From: Paraburkholderia caribensis | GTDB lineage: Bacteria; Pseudomonadota; Gammaproteobacteria; Burkholderiales; Burkholderiaceae | Assembly: GCF_002902945.1 (NCBI RefSeq) | Contig: NZ_CP026101.1 | Location: 2,232,001 to 2,296,000, forward strand | DNA: 64,000 nt | Direction of reading: 5' to 3' | Part shown: positions 54,166 to 63,608 of the stretch, piece by piece | How the letters are laid out: the number at the start of each line of letters is the position of its first letter | How positions within the stretch are numbered: position 1 is the first letter of the stretch | Notes under the pieces: model-generated | The model's database searches: none | The model's input: the letters and a program-made list of their open reading frames with translations, nothing else | What the model was told of the DNA's origin: nothing | Translations under genes and position numbers: made by a program

Positions 54166-55567
54166 CGAGACCACTGCGCAGAAGAAGACGCTTCAACGCC
54201 TGGCCCGGCTCGTCGCCGCCCAGATGCAGCGTGTGCACGCCGATGCGCGCGCCTTCGAGGTCGAGGTTGAACTGCGCGCGCAGGCTCGATTCGATCCGCG
54301 CGAGGTAGCCGTCGACGCCCGTGGCGTCGGTTGCGGGCATCAGGTTCAGCAGCACCGACTGCCCCGCCGATTTCACCGGCCACATCAGGTCGAGCGACCG
54401 GCGGCGGCGCATCACGTGCTCGAAGAACGAATCGCCGGCGTCGTCATGCGGGAACACCAGCGCCACCAGCGACGACGTGATGCCCGCCGAGCGTTCGAGC
54501 CGCGTGAGCCGGCTCACGTCGAGTGCGAACTCGTACGGGCAATCGGGCACCGCGTGCAGGATCTCGCGTACCTGCTGCGAGTGCTCGACGCCGTCGGCGT
54601 AATAGCCGAGCAGCACGAGCAGCAGTTGCAGGTTGTCGAAATTCAGCGACAGGAACGGCATGCGGCGGATGGCGAGCAGCGCGAGCATCGTGCCGTCGGC
54701 GGAAATCAGCGGCGCGCACACCAGCAGATGCGTGTTCGTCACCGGCCGCTCTTCGCTCTTCAGATGCGCGACGGCACGCGTTTCGAGCGCGCGCTGCACG
54801 AGTTCGTCGCGCGGATCGAAGTCGAAGGTATCGCCGATATGCGCGAGCGCCTCGCGCCCGACCTTGCCGTCATGCACGGGATACAGCGCGGCCACTTCGA
54901 TCTGGCAGGCCTGCGCGACGAATTCGAGCAGCTCGCGCGTGCCGGGCATGTCGCCGGAACTGCGCGGCTTCGTGTCGAGACCATGCGCGACGGAGATGCG
55001 GCGCAGTTCGGTGATCGAATCGCGCAGCGTGGTCGGCCGTGTCAACAGATCCTTTTCGAGGCGCTCGTGCGACAGGCGCATCAGATAGTGACTGTTCGTG
55101 ATCGCAACGAGCCGGTCGTTCAGATAGTCGTTGATCGCATTCGCGCGCTGCGCGCGGCTGCCCCACGTGTCGCCGAAGTGACCCGCGACGATGGTCTGCA
55201 ACACGCCGCCCGTGAAGAACAGCGTCGGCCACGCGGCTGCGCTGCTGCCCTGTATCAGGAACTGATACGCGCCGATCAGCATCGCGCAGCCGAGCAGACC
55301 GAGCAGCGTGCCGTAACGCAGCGCGACGATGAGCGGCGCGAACCACAGCCACGGGAAGCCCGTGTGCAACAGGAACGGATCGTTGCGATCGAGCGCATAG
55401 GAAACCGCGAACACCACGCCGATGAACACGACCGTCTCCACGATGGAAAACGGACGCGATACCGCGGGCGCGACCAGGCGCCGCCACGCGCTGAGGTTGC
55501 CGAACGGGTTCGATTGGCGCGGTTTCGCCGCGGCACTGGCGGCGCTTTGCGCGGTGACGGTATTCAC
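54158..55567 (-). CDS. pelD: Cyclic-di-GMP receptor PelD
   Basis: 469 residues. Four N-terminal membrane helices (about 43-135), a GAF domain (about 205-330), then a degenerate GGDEF domain. The c-di-GMP inhibitory-site motif appears as Arg390-x-x-Asp393 (RSLD), with a possible second Arg near 424, parallel to R367-x-x-D370 and R402 of P. aeruginosa. The GGDEF active-site signature is absent, so it senses rather than makes c-di-GMP and activates Pel synthesis. The start is a GTG at 55567 with AGGAG upstream. Confidence 0.94.
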   Translation of the reverse strand: MNTVTAQSAASAAAKPRQSNPFGNLSAWRRLVAPAVSRPFSIVETVVFIGVVFAVSYALDRNDPFLLHTGFPWLWFAPLIVALRYGTLLGLLGCAMLIGAYQFLIQGSSAAAWPTLFFTGGVLQTIVAGHFGDTWGSRAQRANAINDYLNDRLVAITNSHYLMRLSHERLEKDLLTRPTTLRDSITELRRISVAHGLDTKPRSSGDMPGTRELLEFVAQACQIEVAALYPVHDGKVGREALAHIGDTFDFDPRDELVQRALETRAVAHLKSEERPVTNTHLLVCAPLISADGTMLALLAIRRMPFLSLNFDNLQLLLVLLGYYADGVEHSQQVREILHAVPDCPYEFALDVSRLTRLERSAGITSSLVALVFPHDDAGDSFFEHVMRRRRSLDLMWPVKSAGQSVLLNLMPATDATGVDGYLARIESSLRAQFNLDLEGARIGVHTLHLGGDEPGQALKRLLLRSGLDG

Positions 55568-55655
55568 GGCCGACTCCTCATCACGTGTCGAGTTGCACTG
55601 GTATTGCAGATTGCCGCGCGCATGTCAGGCAGCACACGACAGACGCGCGACGCCA

Positions 55656-56207
55656 TCAGCCGGGCGTGCGCAGCGGCGACAGCAGGCTGCCGATCAGCGA
55701 CGACGCGACGCTCGACAGGCTCGAACGCGTCCAGCCGCTCTTCGAACCCGTCGCGCTCCACACGACCTGGCCCGAGGCCACGTCGATCAGCTCGAACGTC
55801 ACGCCCGCAACGGGCTCGCCGTCCACGCCGACCTTGTAGCGCCACTCTTCGACAGCGCCCGTCAGCACGTACTTCACGCGCTGCTCGCGCGCCCATGCGA
55901 GCTTCTTCTCGCCAATATCGCGCTGCGCGGTGTCGAACATCGCGTTCGCCGACGCATCGACGGGTGCGAGGCGCACATCGACAAAACCGTTCTGACGCAA
56001 CGCGTTCGCCGCGATCGCCGCCGCGCTGCTGCCCGCTGCCGGCGTTTCGGTGAAGTTCGCCATCGTCACGACCGCAACGGAATCCTTCGATTCGATCGCC
56101 GGCGACCCCGCCTGGCGGATCGACCCGCACGCGCCCAGCACCAGCGCCGATGCGGCTGCTGCCGCCACCCACTTGATCAAACGTGTCCAGCCGTTGATGT
56201 TGCTCAT
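55656..56207 (-). CDS. pelC: Pel outer-membrane lipoprotein PelC
   Basis: 183 residues, close to the usual 170-180. The signal peptide ends in the lipobox LVLGAC (Cys27). The mature protein is an anticodon-binding-like fold that in P. aeruginosa forms a dodecameric ring at the outer-membrane inner leaflet and funnels polymer to PelB. GAGGAG precedes the ATG at 56207. Gaps to pelB (73 bp) and pelD (88 bp) are the longest in the operon. Confidence 0.92.
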   Translation of the reverse strand: MSNINGWTRLIKWVAAAAASALVLGACGSIRQAGSPAIESKDSVAVVTMANFTETPAAGSSAAAIAANALRQNGFVDVRLAPVDASANAMFDTAQRDIGEKKLAWAREQRVKYVLTGAVEEWRYKVGVDGEPVAGVTFELIDVASGQVVWSATGSKSGWTRSSLSSVASSLIGSLLSPLRTPG

Positions 56208-56265
56208 CGAACCACTCCTCAGAAATGTCGTTATCGTCCCAATTCGCCGGATCGGAGAACCCGAG

Positions 56266-56296
56266 TCAGTAAAACCCGAGTCAGTAAAACCATTTG
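56266..56296. repeat. 15-bp tandem duplication across the pelB stop codon
   Basis: TTTTACTGACTCGGG (minus strand) occurs twice in a row, so the last two codons and stop TGA of pelB are duplicated in frame just downstream. Confidence 0.85.
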
Positions 56297-59200
56297 TAGG
56301 TCGCACCCAGCAGCGTGACGGGCGTGCCGATCTTCGACACGCGCTGATGCTGCAGGAACACGGCCAGATGATCGCCACCCAGCACGGTGCCCGCAATACC
56401 GAGACTCACGTCCGGGCCCCAGCCCTGGATCGAGTCATGCACGATGCCGACGTCGAAGAACGGACGCCATGCATGCGTGTACTGCTCCCGCAGATCGTTG
56501 CCGAAGCCGAAGTAGAAGCCGTATTGCGTGTACGTGTCCGGCATGAAGTCCTGCGGCGTCGCGGGCTGCAGCGCAGTCGGCAACAGGCGCGTCATCAGCG
56601 CGTCGGCCTGGCCGCTTGCGCCGTAGCCGCCGTGCGTGATCAGCGCGCGCAACGTGTAGTCCGGGTAACTGGTGCGGATGCGGTAGCTCACTTCCGCTGT
56701 AGACAGCACGCCGCTGCCGATATAGTTGCGCGCCTGGCTATAGAAGCGGTCCGCTTCGACGCTGCCCGTGAACGTGATCCGCTCGGTCATGCGATACGTG
56801 AGATCGCCGATCACGTTGTCTTTCATGCCGCCGACCAGCAGCGCCTGGTTTTCGTCCGCGACCTGGTTGCGGCCCGCGCGCACGCCGAGCGTGAGCGGCG
56901 AGTTGCGCCCCACTTCGCCTGCCAGATCGAGCGTGTAGAACGCGGCCGAGCCGACGCGCCGTCCGCCTGTCACAGTCAACGACGTATCGCGCGTTTGCCG
57001 CTCGCCGTAGATGTTGAGCCAGCGGTCGACGGACGGCACATTGACCAGCTGCGTGATGTCGGTCGAATGCTGGAAGTGCTGCACGGCCGTCACGCCGACC
57101 AGATAGCGCTCGGCGATCTTGCGGCTGGCCGCGAGCGTGGTTTCGACGTAATCGAGTGGATGCTCGATATGGTTGACCACATCGGCGTCGATCGATTGCG
57201 GCCAGTCGAGCGTCGTTTCCGTCACGCGCGTATGCAGGTCGGTGTCTTCCGGCGCGCCGTCGAGCGCGTCGAACGCGAGCTGCTGCGCGCGGTCCGGCCG
57301 GTCGACGGCGATCGTCGCGTCGATGCGGTCGTTGACGGGCAGGCGCGAGCGCTCCACCGCGAGCAGGCGCTCCATCTCGGGAATATCGTTCTCGGCGAGC
57401 GCGATGGTCAGCTGCGCATCGGCGGGACGCGACAGGCGTTCCGCGTATTGCTGCGCAAGCCAGCGCTTGGCCAGCGGATTGCTTTCCTTCGACAGCGCCC
57501 ACGCCACCGCCACTTCTTTCGCGACGGCGCCGCGCACGCGCGCATTCTCCGGCAGCCCTGCGCCGTCCAGCGGCGCGCCGCCCGGCAGGCCCTTCGCCGT
57601 GCCGATCATGGTGCGGCGTGCGATGGCATTGTCAGCCGTCGCGGGCCGCGCCGACATCAGGCTGTCGAGCAGCGCAGCCGACGTATCGCCCGTTGCATAT
57701 TCGGCCGAAAGCGTCACGCGCCGGCCGCGCAGATCTTCGAGCGTCTCGGCGTCCTGCGCGGTGCGCCCGCGCATCGCCGCGCGCTGCGCGCCGTGCAGTT
57801 TCACGAGCTGCGCTTCGTCCTGCTGCATCTGCAGCCACACCTTCTTGCGGATCGACCACGCGAGTCCGTCGTGCCCCGCCTGTTCCTGCGCGTCGGCATA
57901 GGTGAGCAGCCATAGCGGATCGCGCGACATCATCGCCGACTGGCGGCGCAGATATTCGAGCGCCGCGACGGGCCGGTTCAGGCGCATTTCGGCGGCTGCG
58001 TATGGCTCCCACAGAGCCGAGCTTTGATCGGCACTGCCGCGCCAACGCTTGAGCGCTTCGCGCAGATCGCCGTCGCTGCCGTAGTCGACCAGCGTCCACA
58101 GGTACGCGGCGCGCAGATCGGAACTCGCGCCCGGCAAATCGACGGCGCGCTTCAGATCGGCGAGTGCCTTCTGCGGCTCGTTGATGAGACGGTAGTATTC
58201 GGCGCGCACGCCGAGCAGCGCGGGCGAGGCTTCCGCCGCCTTCAGTTCTTCAGGCGAGAGACTCGCGAGCAGAAACGCGATGCGGTCCATCGCCTGCGCG
58301 TCGGTGTAGTAGAAGATCGCGTCCTGCAACGCGCGCACCGTGTGATCGCGGCGATAACGCAATTCGGCGACGCGGCCCGCATCGATCGGATACGGATCGT
58401 AGAAGTACGTCATGTCGCCGAGGTCTTCTGGCGTCGCCGCGCCGCTCGCGATCAGATGGCGATACGCTTCGTTCGCGTCGTCGTCCCGTTGCAGCAGACG
58501 CGCGAGTTCCGCGTAGTTGCGCCAGAAATCTTCGTCGCTATCTTTCGCGCCCGCGCGCGCCGTCTTCAGCGCGGCCAGCGACGCACGATAGTCGCCCTGC
58601 CGGTACAGCACGCTCGCGGTGCGCAGCGCCGCATTCGCGTCGTTCGGATGACGCGCCTGCACTGCCCGATAGGTCGCGAGTGCCTGATCGTCATGACCCG
58701 CACGCTCGGCAAGCTGGCCGATGCGTTGATCGATCGCATCGGCGTTCGTCGCGCGCGGCAGCGAGCGCAGGAATGCGAGGCCGTCGTCGGGACGGCCGAG
58801 GCGTTCGTAGGTTGCCGTGACGTCGTCGATCAGTTTCAGGTCGTTCGGCTTCGCGCGCGCTTCGTGCACGAGTGCCGTCAGATAGGCTTCGTCGTCGTCG
58901 AGCATCGGCGCGATGCGCAGCACGTTCTGCCAGCCGACCTGATCGTTCGACAGTTGCGCATAATCGAGCCACGACTTCAGCGCGAGCGACGGATCGCGAT
59001 TCCATTCGGCGACCTGCGCGAGACGCTTGACCCACTCCACCGAATGCGGATCGCGCTGCACCTGCTGCGCGGCGATTTTCTGCGCGCTCGCGAGATCGCC
59101 CGATTCGACGAAGGCCTGAAACACGACATTCGCGACGCTCGGGTCCGAACGGACTGCCGAAGCGTCCACACCATTCACGCTGCTTGCGGCTTGCTGCGCC

Positions 59201-60243
59201 GGCACGGCTTGCGTGGCGACGCGGATCACGCGCACTTCGCCCTGCTGTTGCGCCGCTGCCTCGCGCATCGCGGCGCGCAGGCTGACGAGCGAGCCGCCAT
59301 GCCGGTACGCGACGGGACCATCCATATACGCATAGCCCGCTTGCGCCGCGGCGCGCACATGCCCGGCCAGCGGCGACGTCGGCTCGGCGAGCGCGTACTT
59401 CGCCAGCAGCTTCGCGTACCGGTCCACCGCATCGGGACGATTCGCCGCGCGGGCGAGATTGAGCATCACGATAAGCGTGGCGGGATCGTCGGCGAGCTTG
59501 CCGAGATGCGCGTCGGCGGCTGTCAGCGCGTCGTCGAGCAGATTGCCCGATTGCAGCACGCGCACGCCTGCGACAAAGCAACGGCGTTGCTCGTCGCGCG
59601 TCTGCGCCACGGCTTCCTGACGGAACCATGCGTCAGCGGCTGCGTGATAGTCGCCGACCTGCAGTGCGTAGCGCGTGATCTGCGTGTCCCACTTCGTGCG
59701 TCCGTCGGGATCGTTGGCCGACAGACGCGCGTACAGACGCGCCGCGACATCGGGCATGCCGACGGCGGCCGAACGTTGCGCGAGCCATTCCAGATCCTTC
59801 GGCGCCCACGGCAGCTGCGCGGCCTGGGTCAGGCGCGCGCGCAGATCGTCGAGCGCGGCCACGCGGCGCGGATCGTCTTCGGGAATCGCGAAGGTGCGCT
59901 GCTCCGTCACGGACAGATGCAGCATCATCGCGCTGCGCATCATGTCGTCGCTGCCGAGCGCTTCCATGCGCGTGGCGATACGTTCGGCGTCGTCGGTGCG
60001 CCCCAGATACAGATACTGCGCGCCCAATAGCGACAGGAATTCCTCGTTGTCGGGCCGCACCCTCGACCACGCTTCCAGATACGCGACACTCAACTCGCTG
60101 GGCGCGCCGACGGACGCGACGCGCTGGCGCAAGCCGCCGCGCGGCGACACGCCGTACATGGTCGCGAGCACGACGCCCGTGAGCGTGTAGACGAGCCACG
60201 TCGGAACGATACGGGGACGTTTGTCGTTCGTTTTATCGTTCAC
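56281..60243 (-). CDS. pelB: Pel outer-membrane exporter PelB (TPR domain plus beta-barrel)
   Basis: 1320 residues, larger than the 1193 of P. aeruginosa. One N-terminal membrane helix (about 13-31) is followed by a very long helical TPR region (to about 1000) and a C-terminal beta-barrel from about 1040 ending in KWFY, an aromatic end suited to BAM insertion. It exports Pel through the outer membrane. The start is a GTG at 60243, overlapping the pelA stop by 11 bases; an ATG at 60282 is possible but has no ribosome binding site. A 15-bp tandem duplication spans the stop codon. Confidence 0.94.
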   Translation of the reverse strand: MNDKTNDKRPRIVPTWLVYTLTGVVLATMYGVSPRGGLRQRVASVGAPSELSVAYLEAWSRVRPDNEEFLSLLGAQYLYLGRTDDAERIATRMEALGSDDMMRSAMMLHLSVTEQRTFAIPEDDPRRVAALDDLRARLTQAAQLPWAPKDLEWLAQRSAAVGMPDVAARLYARLSANDPDGRTKWDTQITRYALQVGDYHAAADAWFRQEAVAQTRDEQRRCFVAGVRVLQSGNLLDDALTAADAHLGKLADDPATLIVMLNLARAANRPDAVDRYAKLLAKYALAEPTSPLAGHVRAAAQAGYAYMDGPVAYRHGGSLVSLRAAMREAAAQQQGEVRVIRVATQAVPAQQAASSVNGVDASAVRSDPSVANVVFQAFVESGDLASAQKIAAQQVQRDPHSVEWVKRLAQVAEWNRDPSLALKSWLDYAQLSNDQVGWQNVLRIAPMLDDDEAYLTALVHEARAKPNDLKLIDDVTATYERLGRPDDGLAFLRSLPRATNADAIDQRIGQLAERAGHDDQALATYRAVQARHPNDANAALRTASVLYRQGDYRASLAALKTARAGAKDSDEDFWRNYAELARLLQRDDDANEAYRHLIASGAATPEDLGDMTYFYDPYPIDAGRVAELRYRRDHTVRALQDAIFYYTDAQAMDRIAFLLASLSPEELKAAEASPALLGVRAEYYRLINEPQKALADLKRAVDLPGASSDLRAAYLWTLVDYGSDGDLREALKRWRGSADQSSALWEPYAAAEMRLNRPVAALEYLRRQSAMMSRDPLWLLTYADAQEQAGHDGLAWSIRKKVWLQMQQDEAQLVKLHGAQRAAMRGRTAQDAETLEDLRGRRVTLSAEYATGDTSAALLDSLMSARPATADNAIARRTMIGTAKGLPGGAPLDGAGLPENARVRGAVAKEVAVAWALSKESNPLAKRWLAQQYAERLSRPADAQLTIALAENDIPEMERLLAVERSRLPVNDRIDATIAVDRPDRAQQLAFDALDGAPEDTDLHTRVTETTLDWPQSIDADVVNHIEHPLDYVETTLAASRKIAERYLVGVTAVQHFQHSTDITQLVNVPSVDRWLNIYGERQTRDTSLTVTGGRRVGSAAFYTLDLAGEVGRNSPLTLGVRAGRNQVADENQALLVGGMKDNVIGDLTYRMTERITFTGSVEADRFYSQARNYIGSGVLSTAEVSYRIRTSYPDYTLRALITHGGYGASGQADALMTRLLPTALQPATPQDFMPDTYTQYGFYFGFGNDLREQYTHAWRPFFDVGIVHDSIQGWGPDVSLGIAGTVLGGDHLAVFLQHQRVSKIGTPVTLLGATYKWFY

Positions 60244-63106
60244 AGCGGATCTCGACGGGCTGATAGTGGGCTTCGAGGGCATTGAGCGCGGGCGTGTCGA
60301 AGCGTACGTAGGCGCCGTCGCGTTGCAGCGGCACCGCGCGGCCCGCTACTGTCGCGCTGCACGTCTGCGCATTCGCGAGCTTCACGAACGGCTGGTAGTA
60401 GCTGCCGAACTCGAACGACATGTTCTTGCCGTCGCGTTTGAAATCGCGCACAAAGCCATTCGCTTCGGCGATGTACGGCAGCGCATCCGCTTTCGACAGC
60501 GCGCCGGCCGGGTCGAACGACACGCGCGCCGCGCCATCGGCGATATGGATGTACGTGCCGTCCGGTCCCGCCGCATAGCCCGTGACGCCGCGCGACGCGC
60601 GCAGATCGGGCGAGCTCGTCAGCGGCCAGTGCAGTTCGCGCACTTCGCCGTTACCGCGCACGATCCAGTCGCTCGACTTCGCATTCGACGCCTCGCTCTG
60701 CACCGTGCGCGCGACGGCGAACGAGCGCCAGTCGAGCACCTTGTGCGCGTAGTCCGTCATATGCACGGGCAGCACAGGCTGCTTGAGCACGGCCGCGAAA
60801 ATCTGGTCGAGCGCGCGCAGCGACGCGACCTTGGTGCCGCTATACATGTGGTAGTAGATGTCGATCGGCTTGAAGCGCAGCGGCTTGTCCGTCATGTCGA
60901 AGGTTTCGAGCACGCGCGTGAAACCGTAGAACGGGCCGAGCCAGTCGTTCGTGTAGACGTTCTCGTCCTGGTTCGGCGCGTACACCTGATACGCGCCCGG
61001 CCCTTTCAGCACGCCGATGGGCGCGATATTGGTCCAGCTGTTCGCGCTCTTCGTGATCACGGTGTCGCCGCCGTTCACGTTGTCGACCCCTGCTGCATAG
61101 ACCTTGCGCACGACGATCGCGGGCGGCTCGCAGTTGCCCGGCCATTGCAGGATCGTCGTCTTCTTGCCCGGCGGCGCGAGACGCGAATTGATGTAGTCGA
61201 TCGAACCCGTCACTTCGCGGTCGATATTGAACGTGTAGTTCGGAATGTTCAGCGAGAACGCGGTGTCGCCGCCGCCGCGATCGATGCGCTCGCCCGTCTT
61301 CGCATCGACGTTCTCCCATTCGAACGGATGCGAATACGTGTGCGTGCCGATCGCGACATACGGCAGCGCGAACATCTTGCGCGCGATCTCTTCGAGTCTC
61401 GGCGAGATCTGCGGATACAGCCCCTTCGGCCCCACTTCGCCTTCGATCACCGACAGCGTCATCGGCACCTTGTAGCGCGTGAAAATCTGCTGGAACAGCG
61501 CTTCGCCCGAATAGTCGGCGCCGGGAAACTCCGCGCGCGACGCGAAGCCGTCGCCGTCCACGTGCGACATGAACAGACGCCGGCCGTTTTCCGTGGTGAC
61601 GCTCGGCGACGGCATCGGTTGCAGACGCAACGCCTCGCGCAGGAACGCGATCGGCTGGATGGCCCAACGCTCCTGGCCGATGCCGTTGAGCGAGACCACC
61701 GTGTACGGGCTCATCGCGAAGCCGCCCCACGGCGTGATCGCAATCTGGTCGAGCGTCGCTTCGCCGCTCTTCACGCGCAGCAGCGACCTGCTCGCGCTGC
61801 CGACCTGCACGCCCGTCAGATCGCGCGTGCCGAGCTTGGGATCGACTTCGAAGCCGACCATCGGATCGCGCGAGACAACCTCGATCTTGTCCGCGAACGG
61901 CCCAGCCACGGCTTGCAGATCGAGCGCGCGTCCTTCGTCTTCTGCCGCATCGAAACCGAATTGGCCGAGAAACACCATCGGCACGTGCGCCGCGAGGCGC
62001 GCATCGACCCACGCGCGCCACGCGCCGCTGTTCGGCGTCTCGTCGCCCTGCAGCCAAGCGACGACGCCCGCATAGCGGTCCGGCGTGATGCCCTCGGGCA
62101 GGGGCTCGTGGACGTTCGCGTATTCGACGTCGTAGCCGAGATAGTTGAGCGGCGTCGCGAGGTCGCGCACGCCGGGTGTTTCGTCGAGCGGCAAGTCTTC
62201 GTCGCTGTCCTGCACGATCAGCACCTTGCGCGGCAGCACTTCGATTGCGCCGATGCCGACCGCATTCAACGACGCGTTCGTCACATACGGCGTGACGCCC
62301 GCAGCGAGCACCTGGGCGGCCGTTGCGCGCGCGCAGGCGCGGTCGTCGGCGGGACAGGTTTCGATCGATACGACGGGCACGCCCGTCGTTTGCGTGAACT
62401 GTTGCGCGGCGGCGCTGCGCGCGTCGCGCTCGCCGGCCGCGACATTGCCGCTCGCCGCGTCGCGCACCAGGGACGGGCCGATCACCGCATAGAGCGCTTT
62501 CGCATGCGGCAACGCGGCCTGCAACGCCGCGTCCCCGCCGATCACGAGACGCGCGTCGGGATGCGCGGCGCGGATCGCATCGACGGCCGCGATGGCCGTC
62601 GGCGTGTCGAGCAGGAAGCCGCGATAGCCGCGCTGCCAGAGCGTTTCGATCTGCGCAGCGACGAATGCGTCGGGCGTGGCTTGTGCGGCATCGGCATGCG
62701 TGCGCGCGAGCCACACGGTGTGACGCAACGGGTGCGCGGCAGGATCGAAGCCGCTGGCGGGATCGATCACGACGGCATCGAACGCCTGCAACTCGCCGAC
62801 GGGCACGCGCGAGCCATAGAAGAATGCGAGATTGACGCGCGGCGCCTGAGCTCCGCCCGACGCTTGCGCGTGCAACTGAGTGGACGCGGGAGCCTGAGCC
62901 TGAGCCTGCGTCTGTGCATGCGCGGCCACGCCGTGCAGCGCAAGCGCTGCCGTCGAAGTGAGCGCAACCATGCGGACGAGCGTCAGCGCACGAACGAGCG
63001 CGCGCGGCTGCGCCATCGTCGTTCGGACCATTCGCGGCTTATCGCCTTGCATTACCCCGTCGAGCGCCTGTCGCGCTTCGAATATCGATTGAATCCCCAC
63101 TGGCAT
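60233..63106 (-). CDS. pelA: PelA: deacetylase with a degenerate hydrolase domain
   Basis: 957 residues. A signal peptide is preceded by a long N-region, so the true start may be an internal ATG (63052 or 63016). Residues about 90-290 form the hydrolase-like domain. Asp167 (GYRGFLLDT) is kept, but the catalytic Glu region reads AVIGPSL (Pro211), the VSVGE segment is absent, and NRGFE is replaced by GGDAA. The deacetylase domain is complete: Asp517 and Asp519 (HVDGDG), His589 and His593 (HTYSH), and WPGNCEPP. It should partly de-N-acetylate Pel in the periplasm but probably cannot hydrolyse it. Confidence 0.93.
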   Translation of the reverse strand: MPVGIQSIFEARQALDGVMQGDKPRMVRTTMAQPRALVRALTLVRMVALTSTAALALHGVAAHAQTQAQAQAPASTQLHAQASGGAQAPRVNLAFFYGSRVPVGELQAFDAVVIDPASGFDPAAHPLRHTVWLARTHADAAQATPDAFVAAQIETLWQRGYRGFLLDTPTAIAAVDAIRAAHPDARLVIGGDAALQAALPHAKALYAVIGPSLVRDAASGNVAAGERDARSAAAQQFTQTTGVPVVSIETCPADDRACARATAAQVLAAGVTPYVTNASLNAVGIGAIEVLPRKVLIVQDSDEDLPLDETPGVRDLATPLNYLGYDVEYANVHEPLPEGITPDRYAGVVAWLQGDETPNSGAWRAWVDARLAAHVPMVFLGQFGFDAAEDEGRALDLQAVAGPFADKIEVVSRDPMVGFEVDPKLGTRDLTGVQVGSASRSLLRVKSGEATLDQIAITPWGGFAMSPYTVVSLNGIGQERWAIQPIAFLREALRLQPMPSPSVTTENGRRLFMSHVDGDGFASRAEFPGADYSGEALFQQIFTRYKVPMTLSVIEGEVGPKGLYPQISPRLEEIARKMFALPYVAIGTHTYSHPFEWENVDAKTGERIDRGGGDTAFSLNIPNYTFNIDREVTGSIDYINSRLAPPGKKTTILQWPGNCEPPAIVVRKVYAAGVDNVNGGDTVITKSANSWTNIAPIGVLKGPGAYQVYAPNQDENVYTNDWLGPFYGFTRVLETFDMTDKPLRFKPIDIYYHMYSGTKVASLRALDQIFAAVLKQPVLPVHMTDYAHKVLDWRSFAVARTVQSEASNAKSSDWIVRGNGEVRELHWPLTSSPDLRASRGVTGYAAGPDGTYIHIADGAARVSFDPAGALSKADALPYIAEANGFVRDFKRDGKNMSFEFGSYYQPFVKLANAQTCSATVAGRAVPLQRDGAYVRFDTPALNALEAHYQPVEIRCER

Positions 63107-63608
63107 ACGATTTTTTCTTCGGTTTTATTACTTTTTACCGACCGGTTTTTAAAGCCGGTTTCCCCCGGGATTTATGTCCCTACGGCAGCACTGGATGGCC
63201 AATTGTTAAATATCTGGCGGCCGCTGCATGCGGATGAAAATCTGCAGACTGGAAAGATCAGAGGATATGAAGCGCTATCTCTGTGAATCGGCGCGAATTC
63301 TAACGCGAACGACGTCGAAAAAAACGGGTGTCGTAAAAATATCACGCGGCTGAAAAGGCTTTAAAGAAGGGCCCGGGCGATAGCGAATTAAACTGAGAAA
63401 GGCTCGCAAACGTTAAACAGATAATAGCGAACGGATATTCACTTTTCATTATTTTTCATTTCGGCGACAGTGCAATGCCTGTATTTCATGCAGGGTGTGG
63501 CCATTTTAAAATCCCAATATTTCATAATTGAAAGGAACGCAAACGATTTCGCGATTGCAACCCGGCGCAACTCGCGGGCGCGAGCAGGTTTGTGCGATCA
63601 TCGGGCGC
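63107..63608. promoter_or_regulatory. AT-rich divergent region upstream of pelA
   Basis: About 500 bp, much more AT-rich than the rest of the window, with many A/T runs (63320-63540). ACCGG...CCGGT at 63138-63158 is a small inverted repeat near the pelA start. Promoters for pelA (minus) and the AraC gene (plus) must lie here. No sigma-54 TGGCAC-N5-TTGC site was found. The low GC resembles the silenced promoters of exopolysaccharide operons bound by nucleoid proteins. Confidence 0.5.

Noticed and set aside
54080..56053. Long plus-strand frame opposite pelC-pelD
   Set aside because: Antisense shadow; composition dominated by Arg/Gln/His, and the minus strand carries clear pel genes.
60221..63286. 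Very long plus-strand open frame (over 1000 codons) opposite pelA/pelB
   Set aside because: It is a mirror of GC-rich codon bias in pelA: Arg/Ala/His-rich composition, no domain, no ribosome binding site.
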